This document shows positions 1-11,032 of a stretch of 64,000 bases of DNA, one piece after another. The translations under genes were made by a program, and so were the position numbers. The DNA comes from Streptomyces sp. SCUT-3 (lineage in GTDB: Bacteria > Actinomycetota > Actinomycetes > Streptomycetales > Streptomycetaceae), in assembly GCF_014083985.1 (NCBI RefSeq), contig NZ_CP046907.1, positions 2,646,001 to 2,710,000 of the forward strand. Direction: 5' to 3'. Under the pieces are notes generated by a model. The model had not been told where the DNA came from, did not search any database, and saw nothing but the letters and a program-made list of their open reading frames with translations. Numbering within the stretch: position 1 is the stretch's first letter; every line of letters starts with the position of its first letter.

Positions 1-1533
1 GTGGTCGGCCAGCAGGTCGCGCCCGGTGCGGGGCGGCACCAGCTGGAGGACCGGGACGAAGGCGTCGGGCTGCCCGGTGCGGACGGGGAGCCCGTCGGGG
101 CCGGGCACCGGGCCGGGGGCCGGCCGGTGCGCCTCGGCCTCCTCCCGGGCGGCGTGCTCGGCCAGCCGGGCGGCCAGCTCCTCGCTGCCGCCGGAGGACA
201 GCCGGTCGAGGACGCGCGCCAGGGTGGCGCCGGTGTCCTCGGCCCGCAGGACCGGGGTGCACTCGTCCAGGACGCGGTGCAGCCGGGCCGCGTCGGTGCG
301 CCAGATCCGGTCCACCACCTCCTCGGGGTAGGCGTCCCACTCCACGGGCGACCAGTGCGGTCCGGGGGCGGCGGGGCCGCCGTGGAACAGCCGGGCGGCC
401 AGCAGGGAGACGGCGGCGTCGACGGTCCCGGGCTCCTCCAGCATGTCGCAGGCGGGGCGCTCCCCCAGGCGGCTCTCGAACCCCTCGGCCAGCCGGTCGC
501 GCCGCGACAGTTCGGTCAGCGCGGCCACGACCCCGGAGTCCAGGCGGGCGGGCCAGCGGCCCATCCGCCAGGCGGGCAGGGCGACGCGGGTCAGCAGCCG
601 GTCCCAGCCGGCGTAGGCGAGGCCGACCTGCTCCTGGGCGACGATCCTCAGGCCGTAGTCGACCGACTGGGCCCGCTCGGAGGCGGCGGCGGCCACCGCC
701 CGCTCCATCTCCGCGGCGTGCTCGCGGCAGCTGCGCAGCAGCAGGCGGGACACCGTGCCGAGGAGGCCGAGCGCGGGACGGCGCAGGAGGGACGCCAGCC
801 GGGCTCCGGCGCCGGGTCCGGGCTCCTGCCGCAGTCCCTGGTCCGCCGTGGCGACGGCGGCGTCGAGACCGCGCAGGAACCGGCGCGCGGCGGCGATGTC
901 GGGATCGGCGGAGGCCGCCGTGCCGGCCACGACCGGGGCGAGCAGGGCGCGCAGCTCGGCGACCCGCATCCACCACAGGAACGGCGAGCCGATCACCAGG
1001 GCGGGTGCGTCCGCGCCCGTTCCCCGGCCGGCGGGGCGGGTGCCGTGCCGGCCGGCCCCGCCGCGGGGTCCGGCCGGAGGGGCGGCCGTGCGCAGGCGGG
1101 ACGGGAGGGCCGTTCCGCGGCGCGGCCGCCGCAGCCGGCCGTTCCCGTCCGGGCGGTCCTCCAGCCAGCTGTCGCAGTCCGGGGTCAGGGCGATCGTGGA
1201 GGGGGCCGGGACGCCGAGCCGGTCGGCGAGGTCGCGCACCATCCGGTGGAACTCGGGCGCCTCGGACGGGGGCACCTCCACCACGGGGCTCCGGGCCGGG
1301 CGGGCCCGGGCCAGCACGGCCGCCGTGGCGCCCGCGGCCAGCAGGGCCAGGAGGGCGACGGCGGTGACCGTCCAGCGCACCGCGTCCCAGGCCGTGCCGT
1401 CCGCACCGCCGGCGAAGAGGAGGACCGCCGCCGCGGCGGGGAGCAGGGCGACGGCGAGGGCCGCGCCCCGGATGCGCAGCACGGCGAGGGCGCGCGTTCG
1501 CGCTGCCTGCGCACCGGTCGTGATCACGGTCAT
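1..1533 (-). CDS. M48-like membrane protein, partial (3' end outside window)
   Basis: The frame runs leftward from an ATG at 1533 and is still open at the window edge, so the C-terminus is missing; 511 codons are visible. Residues about 17-40 and 49-73 are hydrophobic and probably form two membrane segments, followed by a soluble, mostly helical domain. Near residue 193 the stretch ELRALLAPVVAGTAA sits where M48 metallopeptidases carry ELxALLAHExxH, so the fold may be M48-like, but the HExxH zinc site is not there. That fold call is inference from a local pattern. A purine-rich GAGCTGAGGACC precedes the ATG. No operon partner is visible on its 5' side. Its function is unknown. Confidence 0.75.
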   Translation of the reverse strand, partial: MTVITTGAQAARTRALAVLRIRGAALAVALLPAAAAVLLFAGGADGTAWDAVRWTVTAVALLALLAAGATAAVLARARPARSPVVEVPPSEAPEFHRMVRDLADRLGVPAPSTIALTPDCDSWLEDRPDGNGRLRRPRRGTALPSRLRTAAPPAGPRGGAGRHGTRPAGRGTGADAPALVIGSPFLWWMRVAELRALLAPVVAGTAASADPDIAAARRFLRGLDAAVATADQGLRQEPGPGAGARLASLLRRPALGLLGTVSRLLLRSCREHAAEMERAVAAAASERAQSVDYGLRIVAQEQVGLAYAGWDRLLTRVALPAWRMGRWPARLDSGVVAALTELSRRDRLAEGFESRLGERPACDMLEEPGTVDAAVSLLAARLFHGGPAAPGPHWSPVEWDAYPEEVVDRIWRTDAARLHRVLDECTPVLRAEDTGATLARVLDRLSSGGSEELAARLAEHAAREEAEAHRPAPGPVPGPDGLPVRTGQPDAFVPVLQLVPPRTGRDLLADH

Positions 1534-1836
1534 GGTCCTCAGCTCACCCCCTGCCTGACGAAAGCGGACGCGCGGCTGCACCGTCCTTCCCACCCCACTG
1601 TGGCACCGGTCCGGGGCACTGCAATGTCCGTACCGCCGGTTGTCGTAGCCAGCATGCCGGGAACCCTAGTTGGGGTGCCGCGCCGCGTCAGCCGTATGGG
1701 GAAGCCGTCACCCGACGGAGTGGGCCATGGCCAAAGGCCGCCCTTGCGCGGGCCTGCACGGGCGCACACGACACCCGAACGAGGGGCGCGGGCGGGGGCG
1801 CGGACGGGACCGTGGCGCGCCGGGTCCGGACGCACC
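1534..1836. other. Gene-free stretch between the M48-like gene and purD
   Basis: Together with the terminator downstream of purD this gives about 370 bases without a convincing gene. Both flanking genes are on the minus strand, so the promoter of the M48-like gene should lie here. I see no clear -10/-35 pair and no repeat apart from the hairpin listed next. Confidence 0.5.
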
Positions 1837-1866
1837 GCGCCCCCTCGGCCGGGGCCGAGGGGGCGC
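1837..1866 (-). terminator. Hairpin downstream of purD
   Basis: A perfect 14-bp inverted repeat (GCGCCCCCTCGGCC and its complement) with almost no loop lies 36 nt past the purD stop. There is no U-tract, which is usual for Streptomyces terminators. Confidence 0.7.
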
Positions 1867-1901
1867 TGCGGGTCCGGGGGGGCGCTGCGGGCCCGGGGGG
1901 C

Positions 1902-3170
1902 TCAGCCCTTTTCCGCCGCGGCCTGTTCCGCCGCGGCCCGGGCGATGTCGGTGCGGTGGTGCGAGCCCTCCAGCCGGACCCGGGCGACGGCCCGGTACGC
2001 GCGCTCGCGGGCCTCGGCCAGGTCGGCCCCGGTCGCGGTGACGGACAGCACGCGGCCGCCGGCGCTGACCACCCGGCCGGAGTCGTCCAGCCTGGTTCCG
2101 GCGTGCAGCACGAAGGCGTGCTCGTCCTTCTCCGCGACCTCCTCGAGCCCCTCGACCGCATCGCCCGTGCGGGGCGTTCCGGGGTAGTTGTGGGAGGCCA
2201 CGACGACGGTCACCGCGGCGCCGTCGCTCCAGCGCAGCGGCGCGACCTCGGCCAGGCTGCCGGTCGCGGCCGCACGGAGCAGCCCGGCCAGCGGGGTCTT
2301 CAGGCGGGCGAGGACCACCTGGGTCTCCGGGTCGCCGAAGCGGGCGTTGAACTCGATGACCCGCACCCCGCGCGAGGTGATCGCCAGGCCCGCGTAGAGC
2401 AGCCCGGAGAACGGGGTGCCGCGGCGGCGCAGTTCGTCGACGGTGGGCTGCAGGACGGTCTGGAGGACCTCGTCGACCAGCTTGGGGTCGGCCCACGGCA
2501 GCGGCGAGTAGGCGCCCATGCCGCCGGTGTTGGGCCCGGTGTCGCCGTCGCCCGCGCGCTTGAAGTCCTGGGCGGGCTGCAGGGGCACGACGGTGGTTCC
2601 GTCGGTGACCGCGAAGAGCGAGACCTCGGGGCCGTCGAGGTACTCCTCGACGACGACCCGCTCGCAGGAGGCAGCGTGCGCCCGGGCGGCCTCGAGGTCG
2701 GAGGTGACCACGACGCCCTTGCCGGCCGCGAGCCCGTCGTCCTTGACGACGTACGGGGCGCCGAAGGCGTCCAGTGCCTCCTCGGCCTCCTCGGGGGTGG
2801 TGCAGACGTAGGAGCGGGCGGTCGGGACGCCCGCCGCGGCCATCACGTCCTTGGCGAACGCCTTGGAGCCCTCCAGCCGCGCGGCCTCGCGGGAGGGGCC
2901 GAAGCAGTCGATGCCGCGGGCGCGGACCGCGTCCGCGACGCCCGCGACCAGCGGGGCCTCGGGGCCGACGACGACCAGGTCCGCCTCCAGCCGGGCCGCG
3001 AGACCGGCCACCGCGTCGCCGTCCAGCTGGTCCACCGGATGCAGTTCGGCGACGTCGGCGATGCCGGCGTTGCCCGGGGCGCAGTACAGCGCGGTGACGT
3101 CGGGGTCGTGCGAGAGAGCTCGGCACAGGGCGTGTTCGCGGGCACCGCCGCCGATAACAAGGACCTTCAC
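1902..3170 (-). CDS. purD: Phosphoribosylamine--glycine ligase
   Basis: PurD makes GAR from phosphoribosylamine, glycine and ATP, the second step of purine synthesis, in the cytosol. The protein begins [17 protein letters not shown], the family's standard N-terminus, and continues through the ATP-grasp core; [10 protein letters not shown] and [12 protein letters not shown] are typical PurD stretches. I chose the GTG at 3170 because the conserved start begins there; an in-frame TTG at 3179 would add three residues. Length (422 aa) fits the family. A TACGCT box ends 8 nt before the GTG, so the message may be almost leaderless. The SLATT gene is divergent. The shared region of about 200 bp probably holds both promoters. 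Confidence 0.96.
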   Translation of the reverse strand: MKVLVIGGGAREHALCRALSHDPDVTALYCAPGNAGIADVAELHPVDQLDGDAVAGLAARLEADLVVVGPEAPLVAGVADAVRARGIDCFGPSREAARLEGSKAFAKDVMAAAGVPTARSYVCTTPEEAEEALDAFGAPYVVKDDGLAAGKGVVVTSDLEAARAHAASCERVVVEEYLDGPEVSLFAVTDGTTVVPLQPAQDFKRAGDGDTGPNTGGMGAYSPLPWADPKLVDEVLQTVLQPTVDELRRRGTPFSGLLYAGLAITSRGVRVIEFNARFGDPETQVVLARLKTPLAGLLRAAATGSLAEVAPLRWSDGAAVTVVVASHNYPGTPRTGDAVEGLEEVAEKDEHAFVLHAGTRLDDSGRVVSAGGRVLSVTATGADLAEARERAYRAVARVRLEGSHHRTDIARAAAEQAAAEKG

Positions 3171-3372
3171 GGGGCCCAAGCGTAGTGGCTGCCTCTGGGC
3201 CTCACTCTTTCGAGTGGTTTGCCAAACTTCTTACGTACCTGATCACACGCCCACTTCCGGGCGGAATTACCTGAATCCTGCGGACGCCGTCAGCCGTTCG
3301 GCGGTAAGAAGAGGGCCCGCGGCCGGGACGAACGGGCCGCGGCCGCCATACCGATTGCGAGGGAGCGCGCGG

Positions 3373-4140
3373 GTGAGCCAGCCGGAGACGGACCCCGAGG
3401 ACATCTCCATCTCCCCGGACGAGAACGGGACGGGACGGACCCGGCAGCAGGAACAGGAGGACCTGCGGGGCAGGCACTTCCCCCTGGGCGACTGGGCGGA
3501 ACCCGCCGAACGACTGGAGGAGCTGTACCGCTGGACCGAGGAGGGAGCACTCGCCACGATCGAGTGGTACCTGTCCGACCGGCGCTGGAAACGGCGCGGC
3601 GCACGGGCGCTGCGGCTGTCGGCCGGAGTGCTGGCGGCCGTCGGCGCCGGGCTGCCGCTGCTGGAGGTGTCCGGGGTCATCGGCGGCGGGGCGGCCTGGG
3701 GGCTGCTGGCGCTGCTGCTGGCCGCGGCGTGCCTGGGCATGGACCGCTGCTTCGGGCTCACCTCCGGGTGGATGCGGGACATGGCCACGGCCCAGGCGGT
3801 GCAGCGCAGGCTGGAGACGCTGCAGTTCGACTGGTCGTCGGAGAACGTGCGGGAGGTCCTGGGGCCGACCGAGGGCACGGCGAGCGAGGCCGCCGAGCGC
3901 TGCCTGAACGTGCTGCGGCGGTTCAACGAGGACATGGCGGAGCTGGTGCGGGCCGAGACCTCGGACTGGATGTCGGAGTTCCGCGCGCCGGGCCCCGGCA
4001 CCGGCCACCTGTACGCCCCCGCCGCCCACTGGCCGTCCCGGCCCGCGGAGGGCAGCGGCCTGGCGGCGCAGCGCTTCCCGCTGCCGCCCGGCAGCCGCCC
4101 CAACATGCCCCGGCAGCGGCCGCCCGAGCCGCCGCGCTGA
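3373..4140 (+). CDS. SLATT-like two-TM membrane protein
   Basis: A 255-residue protein with a GTG start at 3373, chosen because GAGGGA lies about 10 nt upstream and the longer frame upstream runs into the purD promoter. It has an acidic, charged N-terminus, then a two-helix membrane hairpin at about residues 82-98 and 105-122, then a cytosolic helical part rich in Arg and Glu and a Pro-rich end. This layout resembles SLATT proteins, which in other bacteria act as pore-type effectors beside nucleotide-sensing SMODS or SLOG proteins. No such sensor is adjacent here; neighbours are purD (divergent) and an unknown convergent gene. The SLATT call is inference from topology; a housekeeping membrane role is equally possible. 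Confidence 0.7.
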   Translation: MSQPETDPEDISISPDENGTGRTRQQEQEDLRGRHFPLGDWAEPAERLEELYRWTEEGALATIEWYLSDRRWKRRGARALRLSAGVLAAVGAGLPLLEVSGVIGGGAAWGLLALLLAAACLGMDRCFGLTSGWMRDMATAQAVQRRLETLQFDWSSENVREVLGPTEGTASEAAERCLNVLRRFNEDMAELVRAETSDWMSEFRAPGPGTGHLYAPAAHWPSRPAEGSGLAAQRFPLPPGSRPNMPRQRPPEPPR

Positions 4141-4234
4141 CCGTCGGCACCGGCCCGCCCGGGTGGGCCGGGTCGCGGGCGGGTCGGGCGGGCGAGGCGG
4201 ACAGGCCGAACAAGGCGGGTCGGCCGGGTCGGCC

Positions 4235-4279
4235 GGGTCAGGCGGGTCAGGCGGGTCAGGCGGGTCAGGCGGGTCAGGC
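4235..4279. repeat. 9-bp tandem repeat, five units
   Basis: Five copies of GGGTCAGGC lie head to tail between two convergent genes. The last copy supplies the stop codon of the gene at 4274-4924, so slippage here would alter the C-terminus of that protein or its 3' UTR. Confidence 0.85.
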
Positions 4280-4924
4280 GAAGACGATCATCGACCCCTG
4301 GGCGAGGCTGCGGACGGCGGCGGCGTGCAGGCCCGTCCACACGTGCCGTTCCACGGCGAACGGGCTGTCGTCCTCGGGCGCCGGGGCGGCCGGCTCTTCC
4401 AGGTCGGTCGGGCGGGACGGGGCCGGGGCGGCCGGCGGCGGGTTGCGCGGGTCGATCCCGATGGCCGGCGCCACGGCCTCCAGTTCGCGCAGCAGCCCGT
4501 GGCTGGAGCCGAGCGGCCCGCCGGACCGCATCAGCTCCTCGCCGTCCAGCGGGCTCGCGAAGTCCACCGGCACGTAGGCGCCCGCGTGGTCGAAGTGCCA
4601 CACCAGGTGCGACTGCTGCGCGGTGGGCTCGAACATCTCCAGCAGCTGCTCGTAGTCCCCGCCCAGGTGGTCGACGGGGGTGACCTCCAGGCCGCAGACC
4701 CCCAGCAGGTAGGCGCGGCGCAGGAAGTGCAGGGCGGTGTGGTCGAACCCGGCAACCGGGGCGACCTCGCCGGCCAGTCCCGGCACGTAGCCGTGGACGG
4801 GGACCGGGGGCAGTCCGGCGCCGGCCAGGGCCCGGTCGTAGACGTCCAGGTCCTCGCGGAATGGGTTGTCGGGGCTCTGGCAGAGGACGTCGACGAGCGG
4901 GACGAGCCACAGGTCGCAGGCCAC
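4274..4924 (-). CDS. Conserved protein of unknown function
   Basis: A 216-residue soluble protein starting with GTG at 4924 (MACDLWLVPLVDVLC). It has no membrane segment or signal peptide. The first 130 residues look like a compact domain with several aromatic and His residues (QQSHLVWHFDHAGAYVPVDF); residues about 150-180 are a Pro/Ala-rich linker, and the C-terminal HVWTGLHAAAVRSLAQGSMIVFA is hydrophobic. I do not recognise the family. It is convergent with the SLATT gene and followed on the same strand by the GntR gene after 62 nt in the upstream direction. The last codons lie inside a 9-bp tandem repeat. Confidence 0.75.
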   Translation of the reverse strand: MACDLWLVPLVDVLCQSPDNPFREDLDVYDRALAGAGLPPVPVHGYVPGLAGEVAPVAGFDHTALHFLRRAYLLGVCGLEVTPVDHLGGDYEQLLEMFEPTAQQSHLVWHFDHAGAYVPVDFASPLDGEELMRSGGPLGSSHGLLRELEAVAPAIGIDPRNPPPAAPAPSRPTDLEEPAAPAPEDDSPFAVERHVWTGLHAAAVRSLAQGSMIVFA

Positions 4925-4986
4925 GGGCGCTCCAGGCGGGGTCGTCGGATCCGGTCGCCCCAGGGTAGTGGCCCGGCGGCGGCCCG

Positions 4987-5808
4987 TCAGTCCCCGGTCC
5001 CGGCAGCGTCCCCGTCCCCGTCACCGGTTTCGCACCCGTCCCCGTCACCGGTTTCGCACCCGTCCCCGTCCCCGGCGTCCGCCCCGTCCCCGGTCTCCGG
5101 CCCGTCACCGGGAGCGGGCCCGGGCCGGCCGCTGTTGCCGGTGATGCGGGCCATGACGGTGATCGCGTGGTCGTTGTAGTCGCCGACCAGGCGCTGGATC
5201 GTCTCCAGGTCGCGTCCGCAGACGGCGTCGGCCAGGGCGGTGTGGTCCTGCCAGCAGACCTCGCCGAGGTCGGGGCGGCGGCGCAGGTGGGGAACGGAGT
5301 ACATCCAGATCTGGGTGCGCAGCCGGTCGAGGAAGTCGCAGATCGGCCGGTTGCGGATGAGGACCGTCAGCTCCCGCCAGAAGCGCAGGTCGCAGCCTAT
5401 GAGCACGTCGAGTTCGCCGCCGCGCGCGGCGGCGGACGCCGCCGCCCCCCGGCGCCGTACCGAGGCGAGCGCGGTGTCGTCGGGCATGCCCTGCATGCCG
5501 CGGGCGACGATGTTGCGGAAGACCCCCTCGGTGACCAGGCTGCGGGCCTCGACCATTCCGCGGTACTCGCCCCAGGTGATCGTGCGGACCTGGAAGCCCC
5601 GGTGGTGTTCCACGTCCAGCAGGCCCTGGGCGGAGAGGTCCACCAGCGCCTCGCGGACCGGGGTGGCGGAGACGCCGTAGTGCTCGGCTATCTCCTTGAC
5701 CGTGAAGCGGCCGCCCGCCGGGAGCCGGCCCGCGAGGATCTCGTCGCGTATCGCGTCGGCCAGTTGCTGGCGCAGGCTGCTGCGGCGCACGGCGCTGCTG
5801 GGCTGCAT
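4987..5808 (-). CDS. GntR-family (FCD) transcriptional regulator
   Basis: A DNA-binding regulator of 273 residues. A winged helix-turn-helix spans about residues 10-72 (FTVKEIAEHYGVSATPVREAL is the recognition part) and an all-helical FCD-type ligand domain follows to about residue 215. FCD regulators bind small organic acids or sugars; the ligand is unknown here. The gene is downstream of the class III aminotransferase on the same strand with a 109-nt gap, so it may control that gene. The last 50 residues are an unusual low-complexity tail of Gly, Asp, Glu and Thr built from a repeated GDGDGCET unit, matching an imperfect DNA repeat at about 5010-5080; it is probably disordered. Confidence 0.92.
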   Translation of the reverse strand: MQPSSAVRRSSLRQQLADAIRDEILAGRLPAGGRFTVKEIAEHYGVSATPVREALVDLSAQGLLDVEHHRGFQVRTITWGEYRGMVEARSLVTEGVFRNIVARGMQGMPDDTALASVRRRGAAASAAARGGELDVLIGCDLRFWRELTVLIRNRPICDFLDRLRTQIWMYSVPHLRRRPDLGEVCWQDHTALADAVCGRDLETIQRLVGDYNDHAITVMARITGNSGRPGPAPGDGPETGDGADAGDGDGCETGDGDGCETGDGDGDAAGTGD

Positions 5809-5917
5809 CCTGGTCTCCGTCGGCGGCGGGCGATTCGGGCGGCCCCAACTCTACGCGCAGGGACCGCCCGTGCCCGTGGCCGTGCGGGCCGACGCCCGGT
5901 GCGGGCGCCGGCCGCGG

Positions 5918-7267
5918 TCACTGCGGGACGGCCTCCGAGAGCGCCTCGTCGAGGATGCGCAGCCCCTCCTTCGCCTCCTCCTCGGTGACGGTGCACGGCG
6001 GCACCACGTGCAGCCTGTTCATGTTGACGAACGGCCACAGGCCGCGCCGCTTGCAGGCCGCCGCCAGGTCGGCCATGGGGCGGTTCGCCTCGCCCGCCGC
6101 GTTGTAGGGGACCAGGGGCTCGCGGGTTTCCCGGTCGCGGACCAGTTCCAGCGCCCAGAAGACGCCCGTTCCGCGAACGTCGCCGATGCAGGCGTGGCGG
6201 TCGGCGAGGGCGCGCAGGCCGGGGCCCAGGACGGTCTCGCCGATGCGCCGGGCGTTCTCCACGACCCCTTCCTCCTCCATCGCGTTGATGGTGGCGACGG
6301 CGGACGCGCAGGCCAGGGGGTGGCCGGAGTAGGTGAGGCCGCCCGGGTAGGGGCGGTGGGCGAAGGTCTCGGCGATCCGCCCTGAGATCGCGACGCCGCC
6401 GAGCGGGACGTAGCCGGAGTTGACGCCCTTGGCGAAGGTCATGAGGTCGGGGACGACGTCCCAGTGGTCGGCGGCGAACCACTCGCCGGTGCGGCCGAAG
6501 CCCGCCATGACCTCGTCCAGGACGAAGACGATGCCGTGGCGGTCGCAGATCTCGCGGACCCCGGCGAGGTAGCCGGGCGGCGGGACGAGGACGCCGGCGG
6601 TGCCGACGATCGTCTCCAGGACGATCGCGGCGACCGTCTGCGGGCCCTCGAAGGCGATCAGCTGCTCGAGGTGGGCCAGGGCCCGCTCGCACTCCTCGGC
6701 CTCGGTCGTGGCGTGGAAGGAGGAGCGGTAGAGGTGGGGTCCCCAGAAGTGCACGACCCCGGCGGAGGCGGTGTCCGAGGGCCAGCGGCGCGGGTCGCCG
6801 GTGAGGTTGATCGCGGCGGCGGTGGCCCCGTGGTACGAGCGGTAGGCGGAGAGCACCTTGGGGCGGCCGGTGTGCAGCCGGGCCATGCGCACGGCGTTCT
6901 CCACGGCCTCGGCGCCGCCGTTGGTGAAGAAGATCTTGTCGAGGTCGCCGGGGGTCCGGCCGGCGATCAGGCGGGCGGCCTCGGAGCGCACGTCGATCGC
7001 GAAGGCGGGGGCGAAGGTGCACAGCTTCCCGGCCTGCTCCTGGATCGCGGCGACGACCTTGGGGTGCTGGTGGCCGACGTTGGTGTTGACCAGCTGGGAG
7101 GAGAAGTCCAGGTAGCGGTTGCCGTCGTAGTCCCAGAACCACGAGCCTTCGGCGCCGGCGACCGCGAGCGGGTCGATCACCGCCTGCGCGGACCAGGAGT
7201 GGAAGACGTGGGCGCGGTCGTCGGCCTTCACGGCCCTTCCCCGTGCGGGGTCTGCGTGGCGGTTCAT
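5918..7267 (-). CDS. Class III aminotransferase (PLP-dependent)
   Basis: A 449-residue fold-type I PLP enzyme of the omega-amino acid:pyruvate / taurine:pyruvate branch. The signature FVLDEVMAGFGRTGEW contains the Asp that contacts the PLP ring nitrogen, and the Schiff-base Lys is K280 in TFAKGVNSGY. The N-terminal WFWDYDGNRYLDFSSQLVNTNVGH is typical of the subgroup. The substrate amine cannot be read from sequence. It starts with ATG at 7267 and lies between purA, separated by a strong terminator, and the GntR gene, which may regulate it. It is cytosolic with no signal peptide. Confidence 0.93.
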   Translation of the reverse strand: MNRHADPARGRAVKADDRAHVFHSWSAQAVIDPLAVAGAEGSWFWDYDGNRYLDFSSQLVNTNVGHQHPKVVAAIQEQAGKLCTFAPAFAIDVRSEAARLIAGRTPGDLDKIFFTNGGAEAVENAVRMARLHTGRPKVLSAYRSYHGATAAAINLTGDPRRWPSDTASAGVVHFWGPHLYRSSFHATTEAEECERALAHLEQLIAFEGPQTVAAIVLETIVGTAGVLVPPPGYLAGVREICDRHGIVFVLDEVMAGFGRTGEWFAADHWDVVPDLMTFAKGVNSGYVPLGGVAISGRIAETFAHRPYPGGLTYSGHPLACASAVATINAMEEEGVVENARRIGETVLGPGLRALADRHACIGDVRGTGVFWALELVRDRETREPLVPYNAAGEANRPMADLAAACKRRGLWPFVNMNRLHVVPPCTVTEEEAKEGLRILDEALSEAVPQ

Positions 7268-7320
7268 GCGCCCAGGCTAGGGAGGGCCGCCCGTCCGCGG
7301 GAGCGTCATGCCGTAAGCCG

Positions 7321-7361
7321 GGGGCCCCGGCGCCCGACACTGTGTCGGGCGCCGGGGCCCC
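7321..7361 (-). terminator. 20-bp perfect hairpin downstream of purA
   Basis: Two 20-nt arms are exact inverse complements around a single central T at 7341. The hairpin lies 87 nt past the purA stop and 54 nt before the aminotransferase start, separating the two transcription units. There is no U-tract. Confidence 0.85.
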
Positions 7362-7447
7362 GGGGGGCCGCGGTGCGGTGGTGGCGCGGCGGGTCCGGCG
7401 GGGGCGGCCGCCCCGGAGCGGGGCGGCCGCCCTCCGGCCTGCGCGGC

Positions 7448-9926
<2,479 letters not shown>

Positions 9927-10005
9927 TCCGGTCCGGGGCGCGCGGCCGCCGCACGCCCGGGCCGTTCCACTGCGTCACCGATGTCGCGAATGTGTCCGAT
10001 CGCAC

Positions 10006-10011
10006 TAGATT
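10006..10011 (+). promoter_or_regulatory. -10 box of the ABC transporter operon (leaderless)
   Basis: TAGATT ends 7 nt before the ATG at 10019, so transcription should begin at or within a base of the start codon. No ribosome binding site is visible. A good -35 is not obvious. Confidence 0.5.
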
Positions 10012-10018
10012 CGACACC

Positions 10019-11032
10019 ATGACGTCCGCCATCTCGGTGTCCGGCCTCCACAAGTCCTTCGGAGGCACCCACGCCCTCGACGGCCTCGACCTGACCGTCC
10101 GCACCGGGGAGGTGCACGGCTTCCTCGGGCCCAACGGCTCGGGCAAGTCCACGACCGTGCGCATCCTGCTCGGCCTGCTCAAGGCCGACCGCGGCACGGT
10201 CCGCCTCCTCGGCGGCGACCCGTGGCGGGACGCGGTGGAGCTGCACCGCCGGCTCGCCTACGTCCCCGGCGACGTCACCCTGTGGCGCAACCTGTCCGGC
10301 GGCGAGGTGATCGACCTGCTCGGCAGGCTGCGCGGCGGGGTCGACGGCGGCCGCCGCGCCGAACTGCTGGAGCGATTCGAGCTCGACCCCACGAAGAAGG
10401 GCGGCGCCTACTCCACGGGGAACCGGCAGAAGGTCGCCCTGGTCGCGGCCTTCGCCTCCGACGTGGAACTGCTGATCCTGGACGAGCCCACCGCGGGGCT
10501 GGACCCGGTGATGGAGGAGGTCTTCCGCGAGTGCGTCGTCGAGGAGCGCTCCCGCGGGCGGACCGTCCTGCTCTCCAGCCACATCCTGTCCGAGGTCGAG
10601 GCGCTGTGCGACCGGGTCAGCATCATCCGCAGGGGCCGCACCGTCGAGGCAGGCACCCTGTCCGAGCTGCGGTACCTGACGCGCACCTCCGTCACCGCCG
10701 AGCTGGCCGCCCCGCCCCGCGGCCTGGAGGACCTGCCCGGCGTGCACGACCTGCGGGTCACCGGCAACCGGGTCCACTGCCAGGTCGAGGGCGAACGGCT
10801 GGACCCCCTCCTGCGGGCGCTCACCCGGGTGGGCGTACTCGGCCTCACCAGTCGCCCGCCCACCCTGGAGGAGCTCTTCCTGCGCCACTACCAGAACGGC
10901 CGGGCCGCCGGAACCGGAACCGGGGCCGAGGCCGAGGAAGGGGCCGGGGCCGAGAACGGTGCTGGGACCGGTGCCGGGACCGGGACCGGAACCGGGGCCG
11001 GGGCCGCCGAGCAGGAGGGGGCGGCGCGGTGA
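10019..11032 (+). CDS. ABC transporter ATP-binding protein
   Basis: This is the cytosolic ATPase of an exporter of the DrrA type. Walker A is GPNGSGKST near residue 38-46, the signature loop is the degenerate YSTGNRQKV, Walker B is [10 protein letters not shown], and the H-loop is SSHIL. The C-terminal 90 residues form the usual accessory domain, followed by about 35 residues of Gly, Thr, Ala and Glu repeats (GTGAGTGTGTG) that look disordered. It overlaps the permease by 4 nt (GTGA), so the two are translationally coupled. Substrate is unknown; related pairs export antibiotics or lipids. No regulator gene is adjacent. Confidence 0.94.
   Translation: MTSAISVSGLHKSFGGTHALDGLDLTVRTGEVHGFLGPNGSGKSTTVRILLGLLKADRGTVRLLGGDPWRDAVELHRRLAYVPGDVTLWRNLSGGEVIDLLGRLRGGVDGGRRAELLERFELDPTKKGGAYSTGNRQKVALVAAFASDVELLILDEPTAGLDPVMEEVFRECVVEERSRGRTVLLSSHILSEVEALCDRVSIIRRGRTVEAGTLSELRYLTRTSVTAELAAPPRGLEDLPGVHDLRVTGNRVHCQVEGERLDPLLRALTRVGVLGLTSRPPTLEELFLRHYQNGRAAGTGTGAEAEEGAGAENGAGTGAGTGTGTGAGAAEQEGAAR

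Noticed and set aside
1-2187. A 728-codon open frame on the plus strand
   Set aside because: It is antisense to the M48-like gene and purD, its product is Gly/Ala/Arg low complexity, and it runs through a terminator. High G+C gives long shadow frames.
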